A DNA stretch of 64,000 nt, from contig NC_081335.1 of the NCBI RefSeq assembly GCF_022539665.2, forward strand, positions 8,370,001 to 8,434,000, read 5' to 3'. Shown one piece after another: positions 22,050 through 34,949 of this stretch. The position numbers and the translations under genes are program-made. The stretch's first letter is position 1; each line of letters opens with the position of its first letter. The notes beneath the pieces are model-generated. The model was not told where the DNA came from. It did not search any database and saw only the letters and a program-made list of their open reading frames with translations. The DNA is from Daphnia carinata (taxonomy: Eukaryota; Arthropoda; Branchiopoda; Diplostraca; Daphniidae).

Positions 22050-23226
22050 TTAGTGAGACAATTCTCCTGAAGCAATTTTAGCGCGGAAAACCTTATCAGT
22101 GCCGTGAAGGTAGTCAAGAGGGCCCCAGGCCCAAACCGCAAAACATTCCGTTGATTTTTGATGGTGAAAATCGTGACGTACAGGAGAAGGAAAGGCAAAC
22201 AACCGATAGCCACTATGGTCGTTCAACGACCTCACAGCGCTCCAAGCGAACCACAACCATTGAGTGAATAAATGAGAATTAGTCAACGCTAGACCGATAC
22301 TGACTGGAAGGATATTTCCAATCAATTGATCCAAGGGGTGATTGTACATGGAAGACAAGGCCACTGGTGTCGTCCATTCATGATGCCATTTGTGGGTCCA
22401 TTTATACAAAAGCCTGTGATGAAACATTCTATTTTTTAAAGAAAATAAACTCCATTAAACATTTCAAACATTTTAGATATTGTTGTGAAAGTTTTACCTG
22501 TGAGTGTAGTAAACAAATATTTCTTGGGCTGGAACGAGGATCATCATATCAACCACGAATCGGGAGAGAGTTGGCACTTCTCTTACTGGGGGTGGAGTTC
22601 CACTGTACGTTAGGAAATAGTAGCCGAAGATGGAAAAGGGAATGAGCACGAAGCACTGATTGAATAAATTCACGCCAAGCAACTAAAGACATGAACGCAG
22701 CCATGAAATAATTAGATCGTTTTATATTATGAACTTTTATGTACCGATAAGATTTTTTGTTTATCGATCACGACGTTGGGTTGAACTTTCCGCTGAAAAA
22801 TGCACCTTGGCCAAGTTGTTAGCTCCATCAAGAGATAGGCCAGTCCAACGGTCCAATAGATGATGAGCAATGAAATATTAAAAGCTGTAAAATTTTATGT
22901 TTTTTATCTATTAAACTTAAAGATGTAAATAAAATTTTTTGAGTTTAACATGCGAAACTCATACCGTAGACGTAGACATTAAATGTGTCATCACCAATCC
23001 GATCAAAAATTGCATCCCATCCATTCTGTATTTGAATTCCAAGGATGGTCTTGACATTCCAAATACGATTCCTTTAATGAATAAAAATAAAAACATGAAA
23101 CGCCATCCTGTTCAACGATACTACGTAGCACAGGCGATGAACTTACAGAGAAAGTAGAACAACCAAAAACGCAACAAGCGTACTAATGCTGATGAATTTG
23201 TTTGTATGCCGAACTTCATTTTTCAT
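22050..23226 (-). CDS. Fatty acid hydroxylase superfamily protein (FAXDC2-like), copy 2
   Basis: Tandem paralogue of the gene at 20195-21407. Exons on the - strand are 23147-23226, 22965-23071, 22745-22884, 22498-22682 and 22050-22428, in phase, 296 aa. Exons 2 to 5 have exactly the same lengths as in copy 1; exon 1 is two codons shorter. The histidine boxes are intact (THRMFHH, THKWHH, RHDFHH). Intron 4 here has a normal GT donor (CAG|GTAAAAC). The intron at the same place in copy 1 has GC. Start MKNEVRHTNKF corresponds to that of copy 1. A likely active membrane oxygenase of unknown substrate. Confidence 0.85.
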
Positions 23227-24700
23227 TGCAAACCACGTATAACTTTGCTAATCGTACAAAAGAACACTTTAGTCGGGAAATTAATGAAAGCGAATTGAAC
23301 TGTATGAAACGTGTCAATGTTGAACAGCTGTTGAGGAATGCTGGCTGTACTCAATCCAGGAAGGAGTTGCCTACAATACTAAACAAAAAAGCACGATGGT
23401 GGAGTAGTTTTCAAGCCAACTGGCATACAACGGAGGGGGGGAACTTGTGTGATAACTATACCGTTACACGTCTTCGTGGTGAGAGAAGTCTTTTTTTTTG
23501 CAAATTTTGGTCATACCAAGCAATATAAGAGACTTGTATATTTCGAACGGAGACATAAGTTTTGCAATCAGCTTAAAGGCACAATGTTTTATTAGCCTGA
23601 AAGCTTAGAAAACAGAGAACTATAAACATAACACCATTTCAGCTGACAGGTTTGCGCGTTAGATGGCCCGCTCTAAACTTTTGTTGTTACGTCATTTTAT
23701 GTACCTTTTTTTTCCCCGGCACCATCCCGTTAGCTATAATATAATAGTACGGCATTCTATATATAGGACCGTAACGATTGTTGATGTGTATGCATACTTC
23801 CTTACAGTCATGAGGTTTCGTATAAAACATGGCTTGCAACAATCAGATGGCCCTCAATCACACTTAAAACGCATTAGCTCTATTGCATAGACATAACCTT
23901 ATAGGTCCTTCAAAATTTTTCCCGTGTTGTGCTGTGACTGGAAAGCGTAACAAACCTACCCGAATATCCCAAACTATTTCCGCCTCACACATTTTGTCTA
24001 GAATATTATGCCCGTTCTAGGGTTTTAATATTTACAATAGGTTGTAAAATTGCAAGACGTGATGGTCATAAATAGTTCCGTTCACCCTAGAAAGTTGGTT
24101 TATTATTGTTCAACAAAACTAGGATTTCCGTTTAAAAAATTCGTTTCAGTTTTCATCAATTATATAAGGAAAACACTTAAAGTAAAGGTGAAGTCGGCAT
24201 ATTACGAAATCAAAACTATTTTTCAAGGTTTATGCAATGCCTTTTTTTTTGGAAGGAAAGATCTTGTGAAATATCAGATGATATGTTATCAAACAATTGT
24301 TTAAAATCGCGATGCCTATCTACAAAAAAAATGACATGTAACAATTTTTTAATTAAAAAACTGATGTTGCAAATGTTTGTCAAATGCTAACGTTGCTTTT
24401 AGCAAGAAATATGATGGGATATACAATATATAGACGAGAAATCTTCTTCAATCTTTATGGCAATTTCTCTTTTCTCACGTCTAGGTGGTGCCAGAGGGCG
24501 TTTCTAGAGCCACTAGTTCCAAACCTATCTCTGTATAGGGTAAAATTTTTTATAGCCTCTCTATACGCTTGAAGCGATTTATTCAGCCGATTACTTGGAG
24601 AACGTAACTTGGGAAGAGTACGCACGTATAGCCCATCAGTCGGCAGCTTCTGAGCAGGACGTTTGTGCTCATTGGATGAAAAAAAATCACGTGATCGTGA
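23227..24700. other. Intergenic between FAXDC2-like copy 2 and UGT
   Basis: The proximal part holds the promoter of copy 2 (- strand GTATAGTTATC at about 23451-23463, CCAGTTGG at 23415-23423). The remaining 1.2 kb carries no supported gene. Open frames at 23663, 24050 and 24384 look random. Confidence 0.45.
24486..24502 (+). promoter_or_regulatory. CTCF-like motif upstream of the UGT gene
   Basis: GGTGCCAGAGGGCGTTT matches the CTCF core CCAGRGGGCG on the + strand. It lies about 220 bp upstream of the UGT TATA box, between the FAXDC2-like cluster and UGT. Function is inference. Confidence 0.4.
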
Positions 24701-24705
24701 ACAAA

Positions 24706-24737
24706 TATTATATAGTGAAGACATCAAGGCTTTCAGT
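24706..24737 (+). promoter_or_regulatory. TATA box and initiator of the UGT gene
   Basis: TATTATATAG at 24706-24715, then initiator TCAGT at 24733-24737 with the A at 24735. Spacing is correct for a focused promoter. The likely start codon is at 24851. Confidence 0.6.
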
Positions 24738-24850
24738 GCACATATAGACGGTGAGAATCATTTGATGGCACACATCATTGTTCCCTATCAGTGGTTAAGA
24801 TCTTAGAAACATTGGCGACCCGCTCATTTGCTTTAACATTTGTAGTAAAA

Positions 24851-26495
24851 ATGATGTATTATAGTGCAATCATCGTATTATTTCTCAATGTATTTTATGT
24901 TATGGCTCACAAAATCCTCGTATTGTCTCCCATCACAGCGCCCAGTCACACGAATTTCTTCAAACCGATCGTGAGCGCGTTAGCCGAACGCGGCCATTCT
25001 GTTACTTATTGGAATGGATTACCACCTGACCCATGGATGGTCAGTAATCAGACAACCAATCTACGCGTCCTCTACTCACCGAAATTGAAAGAAATCAACG
25101 CTCATCATAAGACGATCGGATTCCAGCATCGCGACAGTCCGTTCGGTCTATTATTGGGCATTCCGAATCGTATGGCGACTTACTGCACGGCCATTTATCA
25201 GGATCCCGTTTTTCATCAACTAATGAATTCTACGGAACGATACGACTTAATCATCCTCGAAGCCGTATTTAACGAATGCGTTCTACCATTGGTTCGCAAA
25301 CTCGATGTGCCCTTCATCTACATGATGGGTCTTGCCCCATCTCCGTGGCTCCTGGACGCAGCTGGTTCGTCATTGAACCTGGACCATTTACCACATCCTG
25401 GTTCGAATTACGCCGATGAAATGAACTTTTGGCAGAGGACATTCAACACACTGTCCGGCCTTGTAATGTCGTACTTTCATCATTGGTTCGTGATGCCCGT
25501 TGTAGATAAATACGCATCCGAGATGCTTGAAATCGATGACCAGGAGCCCGTCTTTGATACTGAGAATCGCTATTTGAGTCTGGTCATTGTCAATACTCAT
25601 TTCAGCATCAATTACCAAATGTCTACACCTTCGGCAGTTATCGAAGCCGGTGGATTGCATTGCGTTCCACCTAAACCACTACCACAAGAATTGGAAACAT
25701 TTGTCAATGGTGATGCTGGATTCATCATCGTTAGCTTCGGTTCCATTTTAAAAGGAGCCGAAATTCCGGATGATGTACGTCGCATTTTTCTATCTACTTT
25801 TGCCCGCCTGCCACAACGTGTCGTTTGGAAATGGGAAGAAACGATGGGCGTCCAAGATGAAATGATTCCATCTAATGTTAAACTGTTGCCTTGGTTACCG
25901 CAACAAGATCTCCTCGGCCATCCCAAAGTGCGTCTATTCATCACACACGGCGGCCTTTTCAGCAACCAAGAAGCCGTTTATCACGGCGTACCGCTTATTG
26001 CTTTGCCCGTCTTTGCCGACCAGCCCATCAATGCTCAAAAGGCCCAGGATGACGGTTACGCTATTCGACTTGACTGGAATAATTTGAGCGAAAACGTTCT
26101 CTATGACGCTATTCAACTTGTACTTTCTAATCCAAGGTCTGTTTGCCATTCACATTCATTTAAATGCAAACATATTGAATAAATAATGAATGTTGGCTTT
26201 TAGGTACGCGCAAAAGATGAAAGAAATTTCGACGATAATGCGAGACCAAACAGAACATCCACTTGACAGGGCCATTTACTGGATAGAGTACGTCATCCGT
26301 CATAGGGGAGCGCCTCATTTGCGTACGGCCTCGCGCAAACTTTCCCTTTATCAACGCTGTCTCGTCGATGTGATGTTGTTTGTCTTCCTTGGTTGCATAC
26401 TGTTTACCTGGGCAACTCAATCGCTTATTCGTGCCCTTTACCGCAAAATTCAGAAAGAGAAGGCATTGATTAATGATGATAAAAAGAAGAACTAG
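24851..26495 (+). CDS. UDP-glycosyltransferase (UGT, GT1 family)
   Basis: Transfers a sugar from a UDP-sugar to small lipophilic aglycones; an ER-membrane enzyme of detoxification and pigment or steroid metabolism. Exons are 24851-26136 and 26204-26495, in phase, 525 aa. An in-frame ATG at 24791 would add 20 residues, but the second site directly precedes a clean signal peptide (MMYYSAIIVLFLNVFYVMAH), so it is preferred. The UGT signature is complete: LLPWLPQQDLLGHPKV, FITHGGLFSNQEAVYHGVP, ADQPINAQKAQDDGYAI. The C-terminus has a transmembrane segment (VDVMLFVFLGCILFTWA) and ends KKKN, a dilysine ER-retention pattern. The catalytic HTN-type His of the N-half lies in PSHTNFFKP. The donor GTCTGT is weak. 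Confidence 0.93.
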
Positions 26496-26658
26496 ACACG
26501 CGAATTTTATTTTTGTTTAACCTGTTAGGATGAACCTTCACAAACAAGTTTTTTTTTTACAGATGTTTAATTTCCGCTGCACCCTAGATGTTGATCGTTC
26601 TATTAGTCTGTGTATCTATTGCTATGCATTAGGTTATACGACTCTCACTTACAAGGAT

Positions 26659-26664
26659 AAATAA
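26659..26664 (+). terminator. Poly(A) signal for the UGT gene
   Basis: AATAAA about 165 nt after the stop. Assignment is by position. Confidence 0.5.
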
Positions 26665-27358
26665 ATGCGAACGAGACGTGCGGTTGCTAAATCTAAGCAA
26701 ATGATTCATTGCCTATAGAAAATAGATAAACACTTCATGTACGTACATAAACAAACTTTTTCTTCGATGACACCAATAAATTGAATTCGATTGCTGTCCA
26801 TAAAATGTGATTTTAACTGCCTACCGTTCAACTAGGGCACGTTATCTTAGCTAAATTTCGACACTTGAATAAAGACGTGCTTACTTCATTTCGCGTGACT
26901 GTCGTCATATCCTTGCAAGTTTATGCTATTTTCACTCTTACCTGAAACCATTAGAATTCGGTTCAATTTTTTTGGTATTTTCATTCGAGGTCGAAATACA
27001 ATCAAATTTTCGATAGCAACATATTGACACGTAGCTAATGATGTTATACTAAACCCGCTGAAAACTACGTCACCTTTTTTGCGTTGTTTAATGCGATGAT
27101 TTTCTTGAAAATCACGTCTCATCAAGTTGTGCTCGTTAAAGTAGCGAACTCACCAATTAATCGACGTTAGTCAGCGATTGTTCATCAAGGCGGATCGTAG
27201 CGCAAACTCTTAAAAATAGGTAACAATTTTGATTTCTCCTTTCACCTTATTCACGCCAATCTCTCTGTGAATTCTAGCTTGAGTACTAGACATCACGTCC
27301 ACCTAGGTCCCTCGAATAAATTATCACATTTTATTTGACATCCTAGAATTCGACGACA
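26665..27358. other. Intergenic / 5' region of the secreted coiled-coil gene
   Basis: No coding signal on either strand. An initiator-like GTCAGCG lies near 27170. An AAAATAG|GTAACA at about 27214-27226 could end a 5' UTR exon. Speculative. Confidence 0.35.
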
Positions 27359-30059
27359 ATGAAAAAAGAAAGCTTAATTGCATTGACCATTTTCATGGCA
27401 GTCTGGGTCGGCACGCACGTCGAAGCTTCAAACACACAAGTGAGTTCAATTTCAGAAAAGACCCGGACCTCCTGGAACCAAACTTTTACGTTAGACGAGG
27501 CGTATAAAAAGTGCGCCGAATATCTGAGAACGACACTCGCCGAATTTCTGCAGAAAGTCAATAAAACAGCCAACAATGTAAGCGAATTAAACATGCTTCT
27601 TTTTTTTTTCACGTCTAATTGTTATTCTTTAATTGAAGGACGGCACTCAAAATATGGGGCAGAAAGTTGAGGACGAGTTGAATAAGGTAAAACAAATATT
27701 AATATTCAATAGTTTTTTAAACGAAGCCATAAAACCTTTTCGATAGCATATTCACGCTCTGATGGGAAAATGCGATCCTACTACTCTAAGAGTTTCTCAG
27801 TTTGTTTCTACGAAGGTAAAATGTTATTTCTTACGATGAGAAGCCACTTCAAACTTTAATTTCATAAAAGGTTGAACCAAGGGAGAGAAGCCTGAGAGTT
27901 GAGCAACTAGTGATCCAGAAAATACAATTAACGGTGAGTCAAAAGAGTATTGCAAATAATTCTTAAAACAATTAAATGGTTTGCGTTGTTAGCCCAATCT
28001 GAGAAAGGTAGGCAGCACTGACAACGTTCCAATGAATTGTACCAACACGGGGGTACAGACGGGGGTAACAACAAAGCCACTCTTGGCTATGAGAACATTG
28101 TCGAGTAAAGAATGCACGGAAAGTTTGGCAGACTTGGTTGATGAATGGTTAAACCAGAAATATCAATTGGACGAGAACGCCATCCTAATTGAAGACTTGC
28201 AAAAGGAGTTGGCCGCGTGCAAAGCTAATTTCACTACCGTTCACGGTACGGACGTGAAGAAAATTGGAGACGAGGAGAAAGAAATTGATCAACTTAAAAA
28301 ATCCCTCGCCGACAAGGACGCAGAAATCGCTCGATTGAAATCTGAAAAATTGACAGCAGATCAAAACAACCAGAAACTCGTTGCAGAAAAGATCGAATAT
28401 GAAAACCAAGTTAAGAATCTTAAAGAACAAGTTCAGATGCTCGAAATGAATGCAACAAAACTCATCGACAAAACTCTTTGCGAAGCGCAGACAACGCAAC
28501 AAGAACAAAATTTGACCATAAAATGCGACGAAGAAAAAAAGATTATCGCTGCTGAATGTGCCAACAAAGTAGAACAACTCAAAAATGAAATGTCAGTGCT
28601 GACAAGCCAAAAGGAAGCTGAAGCCAAACGATACGCGGATGAAATCAAAGCGTTAACTACGATATCGAATTTTGTCAACAAGACCATTTACGAAGACCTC
28701 AAACGTCAATGTGAACAAGAAACGAATGGGAAAAAGAAATGTGAAGAAGAAAGGGCTAACCAAAAAATTACAATTGATAATCTTACAACACAGCAGAAAG
28801 CACTCAACGATTCTTGTTCAGCGAGCCTGTCTGCCAACAGCGTGACAATCAATAATCTACAAACGTCATTTGAAAATGAAAAGAATTCTACAGCTACTCT
28901 TGCAACACAATTGCAACAGTGCAATCAGAAAACAACTGAATGTGTGACAAATGCCAGCCAGAAAGAACAGGAATGGGCTAAAAAAGAAGCTGAACTACAA
29001 GATGAAAAGAAAAAATGTGAAAATGAAAAGGCTAGCCAGAATATTATGATTGAAAATCTTAAAATACAGCAACAGCAAGTGAATGAGTCCTTTTCAGCCA
29101 CGCAGTCTGCCAACAGCCAGACCATCAATAATCTACAAACTTCACTTGCGAATGAAAAGAATTCTGCAAATGCTCTTGCAGCACAATTGCAACAATGCAA
29201 TCAAAAGACAGCTGATTGTTCAACAAATGCCAGCCAGAAAGAACAAGAATGGCTTAAAAAAGAAATTGAACTACAGGGTGAAAAGAAAAAGTGTGAAGAC
29301 GAAAAGGCCAGCCAAAAGATGACTATTGATAATCTCATAATTCAGCAGCAGCAATTGAATGAATCTTGTTCCGCAAGCCAATCTGCCAACATCTTAACAA
29401 TCGATAACCTACAAACGTCACTTGCTAGTGAACAGAATTCCGCAGCTTCTCTTCGAACACAATTGCAACAATGCAATCAAAAAATGACTGAATGCATTGC
29501 AAATGTTGGCCAGAAGGAGCAAGAATTGACTAGAAAAGAAACTGAACTACAGGATGAAAAGAAAAAGTGTGACGATAAAATAAATAATTTCCAAATAACC
29601 ATTCAACAAGGCGACGCACAACACGCGAACGAATTAAAGATATGCCAAGATAGCGTTGCTGCTTCTAAAACGGAAACATCAAAACTTGAGGCTGTTACTA
29701 CCGAGAAAAACCAACAAATACAAGCTTGTATCGGCGAAAACGGTAAACTGACATCTGAATTAGCATCAGCAAACATTGGTTTGAAAACATTGAATGAAAG
29801 CGCAACTAGTCTTACAGTTATGAAAGAACAATACGAAAAAGTAGCAAATGCCTGCCATCAAGACACTGCTGTGCTAATGCGAGCAATAGGAAGACGTAAC
29901 CAGAAATTTCTCACGTACGTAAAACTCATTGAAAGCGACTCTTTCATGTCAATCGTTGGGCTTTCAGAGAAAGCACAAAACGACTTGAACATTGCAATTA
30001 AGCTCCTGTTCGACACCAACCCACTTCACTGCAGCCAGAATAGCACTTACATTAACTGA
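27359..30059 (+). CDS. Secreted coiled-coil protein with three 92-residue repeats
   Basis: Exons are 27359-27577, 27639-27686, 27747-27815, 27871-27933 and 27993-30059, in phase, 821 aa. Residues 1-24 form a signal peptide (LIALTIFMAVWVGTHVEA). Four short exons encode a polar stalk, then almost the whole rest is predicted coiled coil rich in Gln, Asn, Lys and Glu. A 92-residue unit starting KKKCE occurs three times with exact 276-bp spacing (28731-29006, 29007-29282, 29283-29558), and a fourth start follows at 29559. Each unit carries Cys at fixed places (KKKC, LQQC, and the C of TECV/DCS/ECI) and several N-x-S/T sites. Regular Cys in a secreted coiled coil suggests disulphide-linked multimers. 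I do not recognise a family; similarity to myosin/golgin tails would be compositional. Function is unknown. Confidence 0.8.
28731..29558 (+). repeat. Three in-frame 276-bp tandem repeats within the coiled-coil gene
   Basis: Units start at 28731, 29007 and 29283 with no length change. Units 2 and 3 look more similar to each other than to unit 1. A partial fourth (KKKCDD) begins at 29559 and then diverges. Confidence 0.9.
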
Positions 30060-31335
30060 ATAACCATCAAATCTTATAGAAACTATATACTTAACAGTAG
30101 TCTGTCGAGGTTATAACCTTCTACCTGTCACAGTTGACCCTTTCAAGACCTTTGCAATTCAAATAAACTGATTGGTTCACTTCAAATTATTAAATAATCC
30201 TAAGGCAGTACCAGAAAACATTTTATCCAACAACTCAGATTTCAAAAATAAAAACGTAATTACCTATGGGGAAAAATGACATCAAAAAAGTTGCCTGCAA
30301 TGCTTCAATGATAATTTTATTGGCAATTCTGATTAGGACAAATATAGTATAGATTTTTCTAATATCTGTCAATCATTCCAATTCGATGTGAAATCAAAGC
30401 TGCAGGCAGCTCCCAGGCACAACCTGTAGAGAAAGAAAAACTTGTAAGTAAAATTTTAAGCCAGAACTAAAATATTGTGTACAAAGGTACTTCAGTATTA
30501 AAAAGCTCGTAATTTGGTAGTCAACATAGTATTCTGCCAAAAGTTTGTTCATCATGAAATTTTAATCTTGAACAGAATGTGATAGAAATCCAGTTACCTT
30601 TGGGAGAAGGATTCCTGATCATAACCTCCTTTTCAGCAGTATTGGATTATAACCACTAACTGCTTCAGGTGGCACCGCATGTCAATCACACGGATCCATT
30701 TTCTTATCGAGAGTCATCTCACTACAGAGAAAAGAAACTTTAAAAATTTTGAAAGATGACGGACGAGAACACGTGGTTCAATTGTACATGTTCAGTAGAC
30801 AAGATAGTCAACAGGGTTTATCTGTATAGCGTATAATAAAGCATCACGACCATAGGCAAAAAGATAGAAGATTGGAAAAAGTGTTACCTTTGGTTCAATC
30901 AAGTTGAATCCATTTTTCGATCAGCCAAACTTTGTCCTACCGAATCGATCGACCATGTCTTAGTTGATGGCTTCTCTCCGAACACGACAGACTTTTATGG
31001 ACTTTTTTGAGCAAGCGGTTAATGGTGTCCAATACTGCCGGTCAAGTAGACAATTCCTTAAACACACAGCTTGTGTGCATTGTCGGCGTTGCCACTAAAA
31101 CTACCATTCAATCATAACTTAAATTTTACGTTTGAGATATTTAATTCCATGTGTATAAAACATTAAACTACCATTTTAAATTAAATTTATTTTAGCACGT
31201 CTTCAGATTTTTATATATTTCTCTTAGTTGATTAAGAACAAAGAGTTTTTCTGCTGCATCTCCCGCCAAATAGATTTCAATTCTTAGGTTGTTGTTGTTA
31301 TTGTGGAGAAACATGTGAAAAATCAGGAATAGAAA
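30060..31335. other. 3' flank of the coiled-coil gene, then intergenic
   Basis: AATAAA at 30162-30167 is the probable poly(A) signal of the preceding gene. The rest is AT-rich with no supported gene on either strand. Confidence 0.5.
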
Positions 31336-32583
31336 ATGCCTGCTTGTTGTGTTGCTAATTGTAAGAGTGATACCAGGAAGAAAATCCCGGGACAAAAATG
31401 TCCTTTTTTTGGAGTACCTAAAAAACAGGCTGTCTTTGATGAATGGAAGAAAGTTATTCCTGCCAAAAGAAAGGGTCTCTGTGCAAAATCTTTGGTGTGC
31501 TATCTCCACTTTGAAGATAATTGCATAAAAAAAGACTTGGGAAACTGGCGTTTAAAGGCTGGTTCCATACCTACATTGCGTCTGAAACGTATACTTTTAT
31601 ATTCCTCCATCATGTGTACTGTTTCCAACATTTTCCCAATCTTATCTTTATTGTTCCACGATTGTTGCAGGTGAACCTACACCACCGCCAGCACCTCATA
31701 AACAAGTAAATTTACCAGTGATTCTGTCCATACCTGGCGGATTGATTGTATTAAACCAAAACAACACTACAGGCAGTGCTGAAAATGAGGTAGTTTGCGT
31801 GGAGAAACTAAAGTTACCTGGAGAGTCATGGCAATCGAGGAAATTAGTCAATGAGCAAGAACATCCTGTCATTGTCTGTTTTGAAACTACATTTGTTGGC
31901 TTAGATCCCCTAGTCAGAAAATCAGCAATTATCAACCTGGAAGCTAAAGAAATTGAGTACAAAGTTCTCCAACGAAAATGCCCACCTGTAAATGGTTGCC
32001 TCCTTCAAAAGTTTTCATCAGCTGCTGATGTAGAAAGAAGCCTCCAGTATTTTGATTGTGTACGAACGTGTCCGGGAGTTACCGACGAAAAATTTCACGA
32101 ATTAAAAGAATGTAGCCTCCCATCGGGATTCTTCGAAAATGGTTCTTGGCGATCCCAATCGTAAGTTTAACATTCGTTCTTTGTCTGTTGCTTGAAATAA
32201 TTTTCCATTTATGCATGCTATAGCTGTGCCCAGTTGATCACGCGAGTCAAACAGGATACCGAACATGACGTGCTCAAAAATCCCTGCCCGAAATGCAATA
32301 AAATGCGAACTACAGTTTTGTTACCACGTCTTGAAAAAAAGCTACGAAGTCCATCTGCTGATGTGAAAAACGAATATTTGTCGAGAGATGCGTTACTTTT
32401 GAAACTTAACGAAATCGAAAAACAAATGAAAACGTTAGAACCAACGTTGAAACACCAGGAAGAGCCTGATGATATGGTTATGGTACTAGTTTTATTCTTT
32501 AAATTATGAAATTAGCATTTTGATGTAATTGGTTTCTTTTAAAATTATCATAGGCAGACTGTATCGAAGTGGATATGTTCTAA
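31336..32583 (+). CDS. THAP domain zinc-finger protein
   Basis: Exons are 31336-31588, 31671-32160, 32224-32482 and 32554-32583, in phase, 343 aa. The N-terminus is a THAP-type DNA-binding domain, a C2CH zinc finger shared with P-element transposase: MPACCVANC supplies the first Cys pair, FDEWKKVI the conserved Trp, LVCYLHFED the C-x2-H pair, and GSIPTL the closing Pro motif. The domain ends near residue 84 at an intron. The middle region is unlike known transposase cores. A CPKCNK motif near residue 260 may bind another metal. The segment LNEIEKQMKTLEPTL toward the end is a short coiled coil. No DDE catalytic core is seen, so it is called a host-type regulator; a domesticated transposase fragment is possible. 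Confidence 0.8.
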
Positions 32584-34949
32584 TTGATTACAAATAAGAA
32601 AATGGAAACTGGAAAAAACTGACCAGGAAACGACAGCCATTTACGTTTCGAAGAAAAATTCATAATAATTTATTTTTGATGTTACTGTGCCGGACAATAA
32701 ATTTCCCACTCTGTTGTATCGCTAGTAGTAATGGTATTACTTTGTGTGAGAATGCAATGCAAAGGAATCAAGGGACCGCAGCGCACTTTCAGGCCGAAGC
32801 TATAAACTAGCAACACCAATACCACATTGCTCAACATCTCAATACGAACTTATAAAAATGTTTTTGCGCATTTGTATGTTCTCCCATGATATTATGGACT
32901 ATCTAACAGGACCATCATTTTGTACAGTTACCTTCTTGTGGTTTCGCTGGCAATTTTTCTCCAAAACACAGTCAACTTTTTATGGAAATTGAGTAGCTAT
33001 TTTGAAATCATCAAAGCCGAACTTCGCTGCCGCTATGTCATCATCTTCCAGCTGAAATTTTTTCATACCTAATATTCAGCAGAGGATGATTACATCGTTT
33101 AGTAGTGGATGTAGCGCATAAATTTTAGGATGACTGGCAAGTTGCTGCAGTTCTCGCACATGACTGCCGGGGAAACACAGTTGGTGCTTGAACGATTCTT
33201 GCTTCGCATGTATGATCATCTTCTTTCACTGTTTAATAGCACGCAGCAAGTACGATGACAACGGCTGTTGTGTCATGGTTACGACATGACTTCTGAGTCA
33301 CACGAGCTTTACAGACCGCGTCGCGCGATCGTTGCATTTGTATGATGGAAAAATTTAGTGACCTTCACTGGAAGTCGTATGACAAAAAACCTTGCGGTGG
33401 ATTTACTGCAGCCTAGTTTAGCACGGCGTGCCAGATATTAGGGCTTTGTCGGAGGAAGAAAACATGTCAGCCAGAGACGTGAGAATATTGTAACTCATGT
33501 TTGCAGTCCAGTAGTCACAGGTATTTATACCATTGCTGAAGCTTGACATCTGTACACAGCAGGTGGTAAATGCTGCTGTTTCTTTACAAAGGAATCAACA
33601 GATAAGCATCAACTAAGATATCAACGACCAACAAAACAAACCTGCAGGTAACATTTGCTAGGTATCATCATAGAAGATAATGCAATTTCAGATAGTTTGT
33701 CCTCCTACATTTTTGTGGCCATTAGGCCACAGTCTGATTGGACATTCTTTTACGACCAATGTTACATGGACACAAAACAAAAAGAACAGAAATATGATTG
33801 CAAGGCATAAGCAGGTAAAGTATATACTTAAATGAATAGGCGTAAGTACAGTGATTCTGAATCGCGTGGTAATAATGTTGACACGTAGTTGAACGAAACT
33901 TGAGTTTCTAAAACAATATCATTGTAGTTACAAAATCCAATGATGGAGACGTGTAACTAAGGTAGATGCAAGTTCCAATTCTCACGGATTATATCATTCA
34001 AGTGTATACAATAAACACTTTCCAACTTGACCAATGGAATTCGTTCTGCTTCGATTATGGCGCGCCTATATTACGTCGTCTGCTAATCTACAGAGTTGCA
34101 ATTAACCATGAAAGAAAACAAGTGAAAGTTTCATTTTTTTTTTCGATTGAAATCACGTCCAATTCGTAGTGTATTTTTTTTCTTCATTTTTTTTTTTCAA
34201 AGTGACTTGAGGAGATCCGCGCGCGCGTTTTTTACATAATGATTGGAGAAACCTATACACATGGATTGAGTTTTCATGATACGGGGCAGGAGGATAAGAC
34301 ATGCACACATCAACAAAAAAAAGTAGTTTTAGCCAACATAAACAGTATTAGCCTGTGTCAGCAGCAAATTTCACCACTATCTGTATAATAAGTGATGGGG
34401 TCCAATAGTACACAAAGTAAATTAAGAGGACAGGCAAGGCTTTTGAGAAGCAATGTCATTGCACACAGAACAAAACAAATTCGGGCCAAAAAAACTATAA
34501 TTAAGGATTGGTGGTATAAAAATTGTAAAGACAAGAGAGAAAAAAAAACCCAGTCCGAGCAGCTACATAATATCATTATCACAAGTGGTATACCGCTATG
34601 TATAATTATTATACGACAAATAGGGAGAATACATTGAAGGACATTTAAATAAGATAGAAAACGAAATGTAGTATTTTCTTTTTCAAGGTTTTTCACCTCT
34701 TTTTCTTTTCCTTCATCTTTCTTGTTAGATATCACATCAACTCATCTGGCAAGGGCGAGGAGGGGGAGGAAATTTCCAAACATGTTTGTTGATCTACTGC
34801 GGTTAGTTGGTGTCAGTTTGGGGTGGGATTGGGTGGAACTTTGGTTTTTTTCTTTCTTTCTTAGATTAATGTCTCGTAAGACACACGTTACGTTACTTGT
34901 TTTTTTTTCTTTCTCATTAACGAAAAAAAAAAAGAAACAAAAGAGGAAC
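32584..34949. other. Intergenic and probable 3' UTR of the minus-strand polyQ gene
   Basis: No family-supported frame. The part from about 34300 is the likely 3' UTR of the next, leftward-transcribed gene. GCGCGCGCG occurs at about 34217-34226. The open frames at 33966, 34358 and 34392 are random-looking. Confidence 0.45.

Noticed and set aside
31336-32583. Complete P-element-type transposon
   Set aside because: Only the THAP domain is transposase-like; no DDE core and no terminal repeats were found around it.
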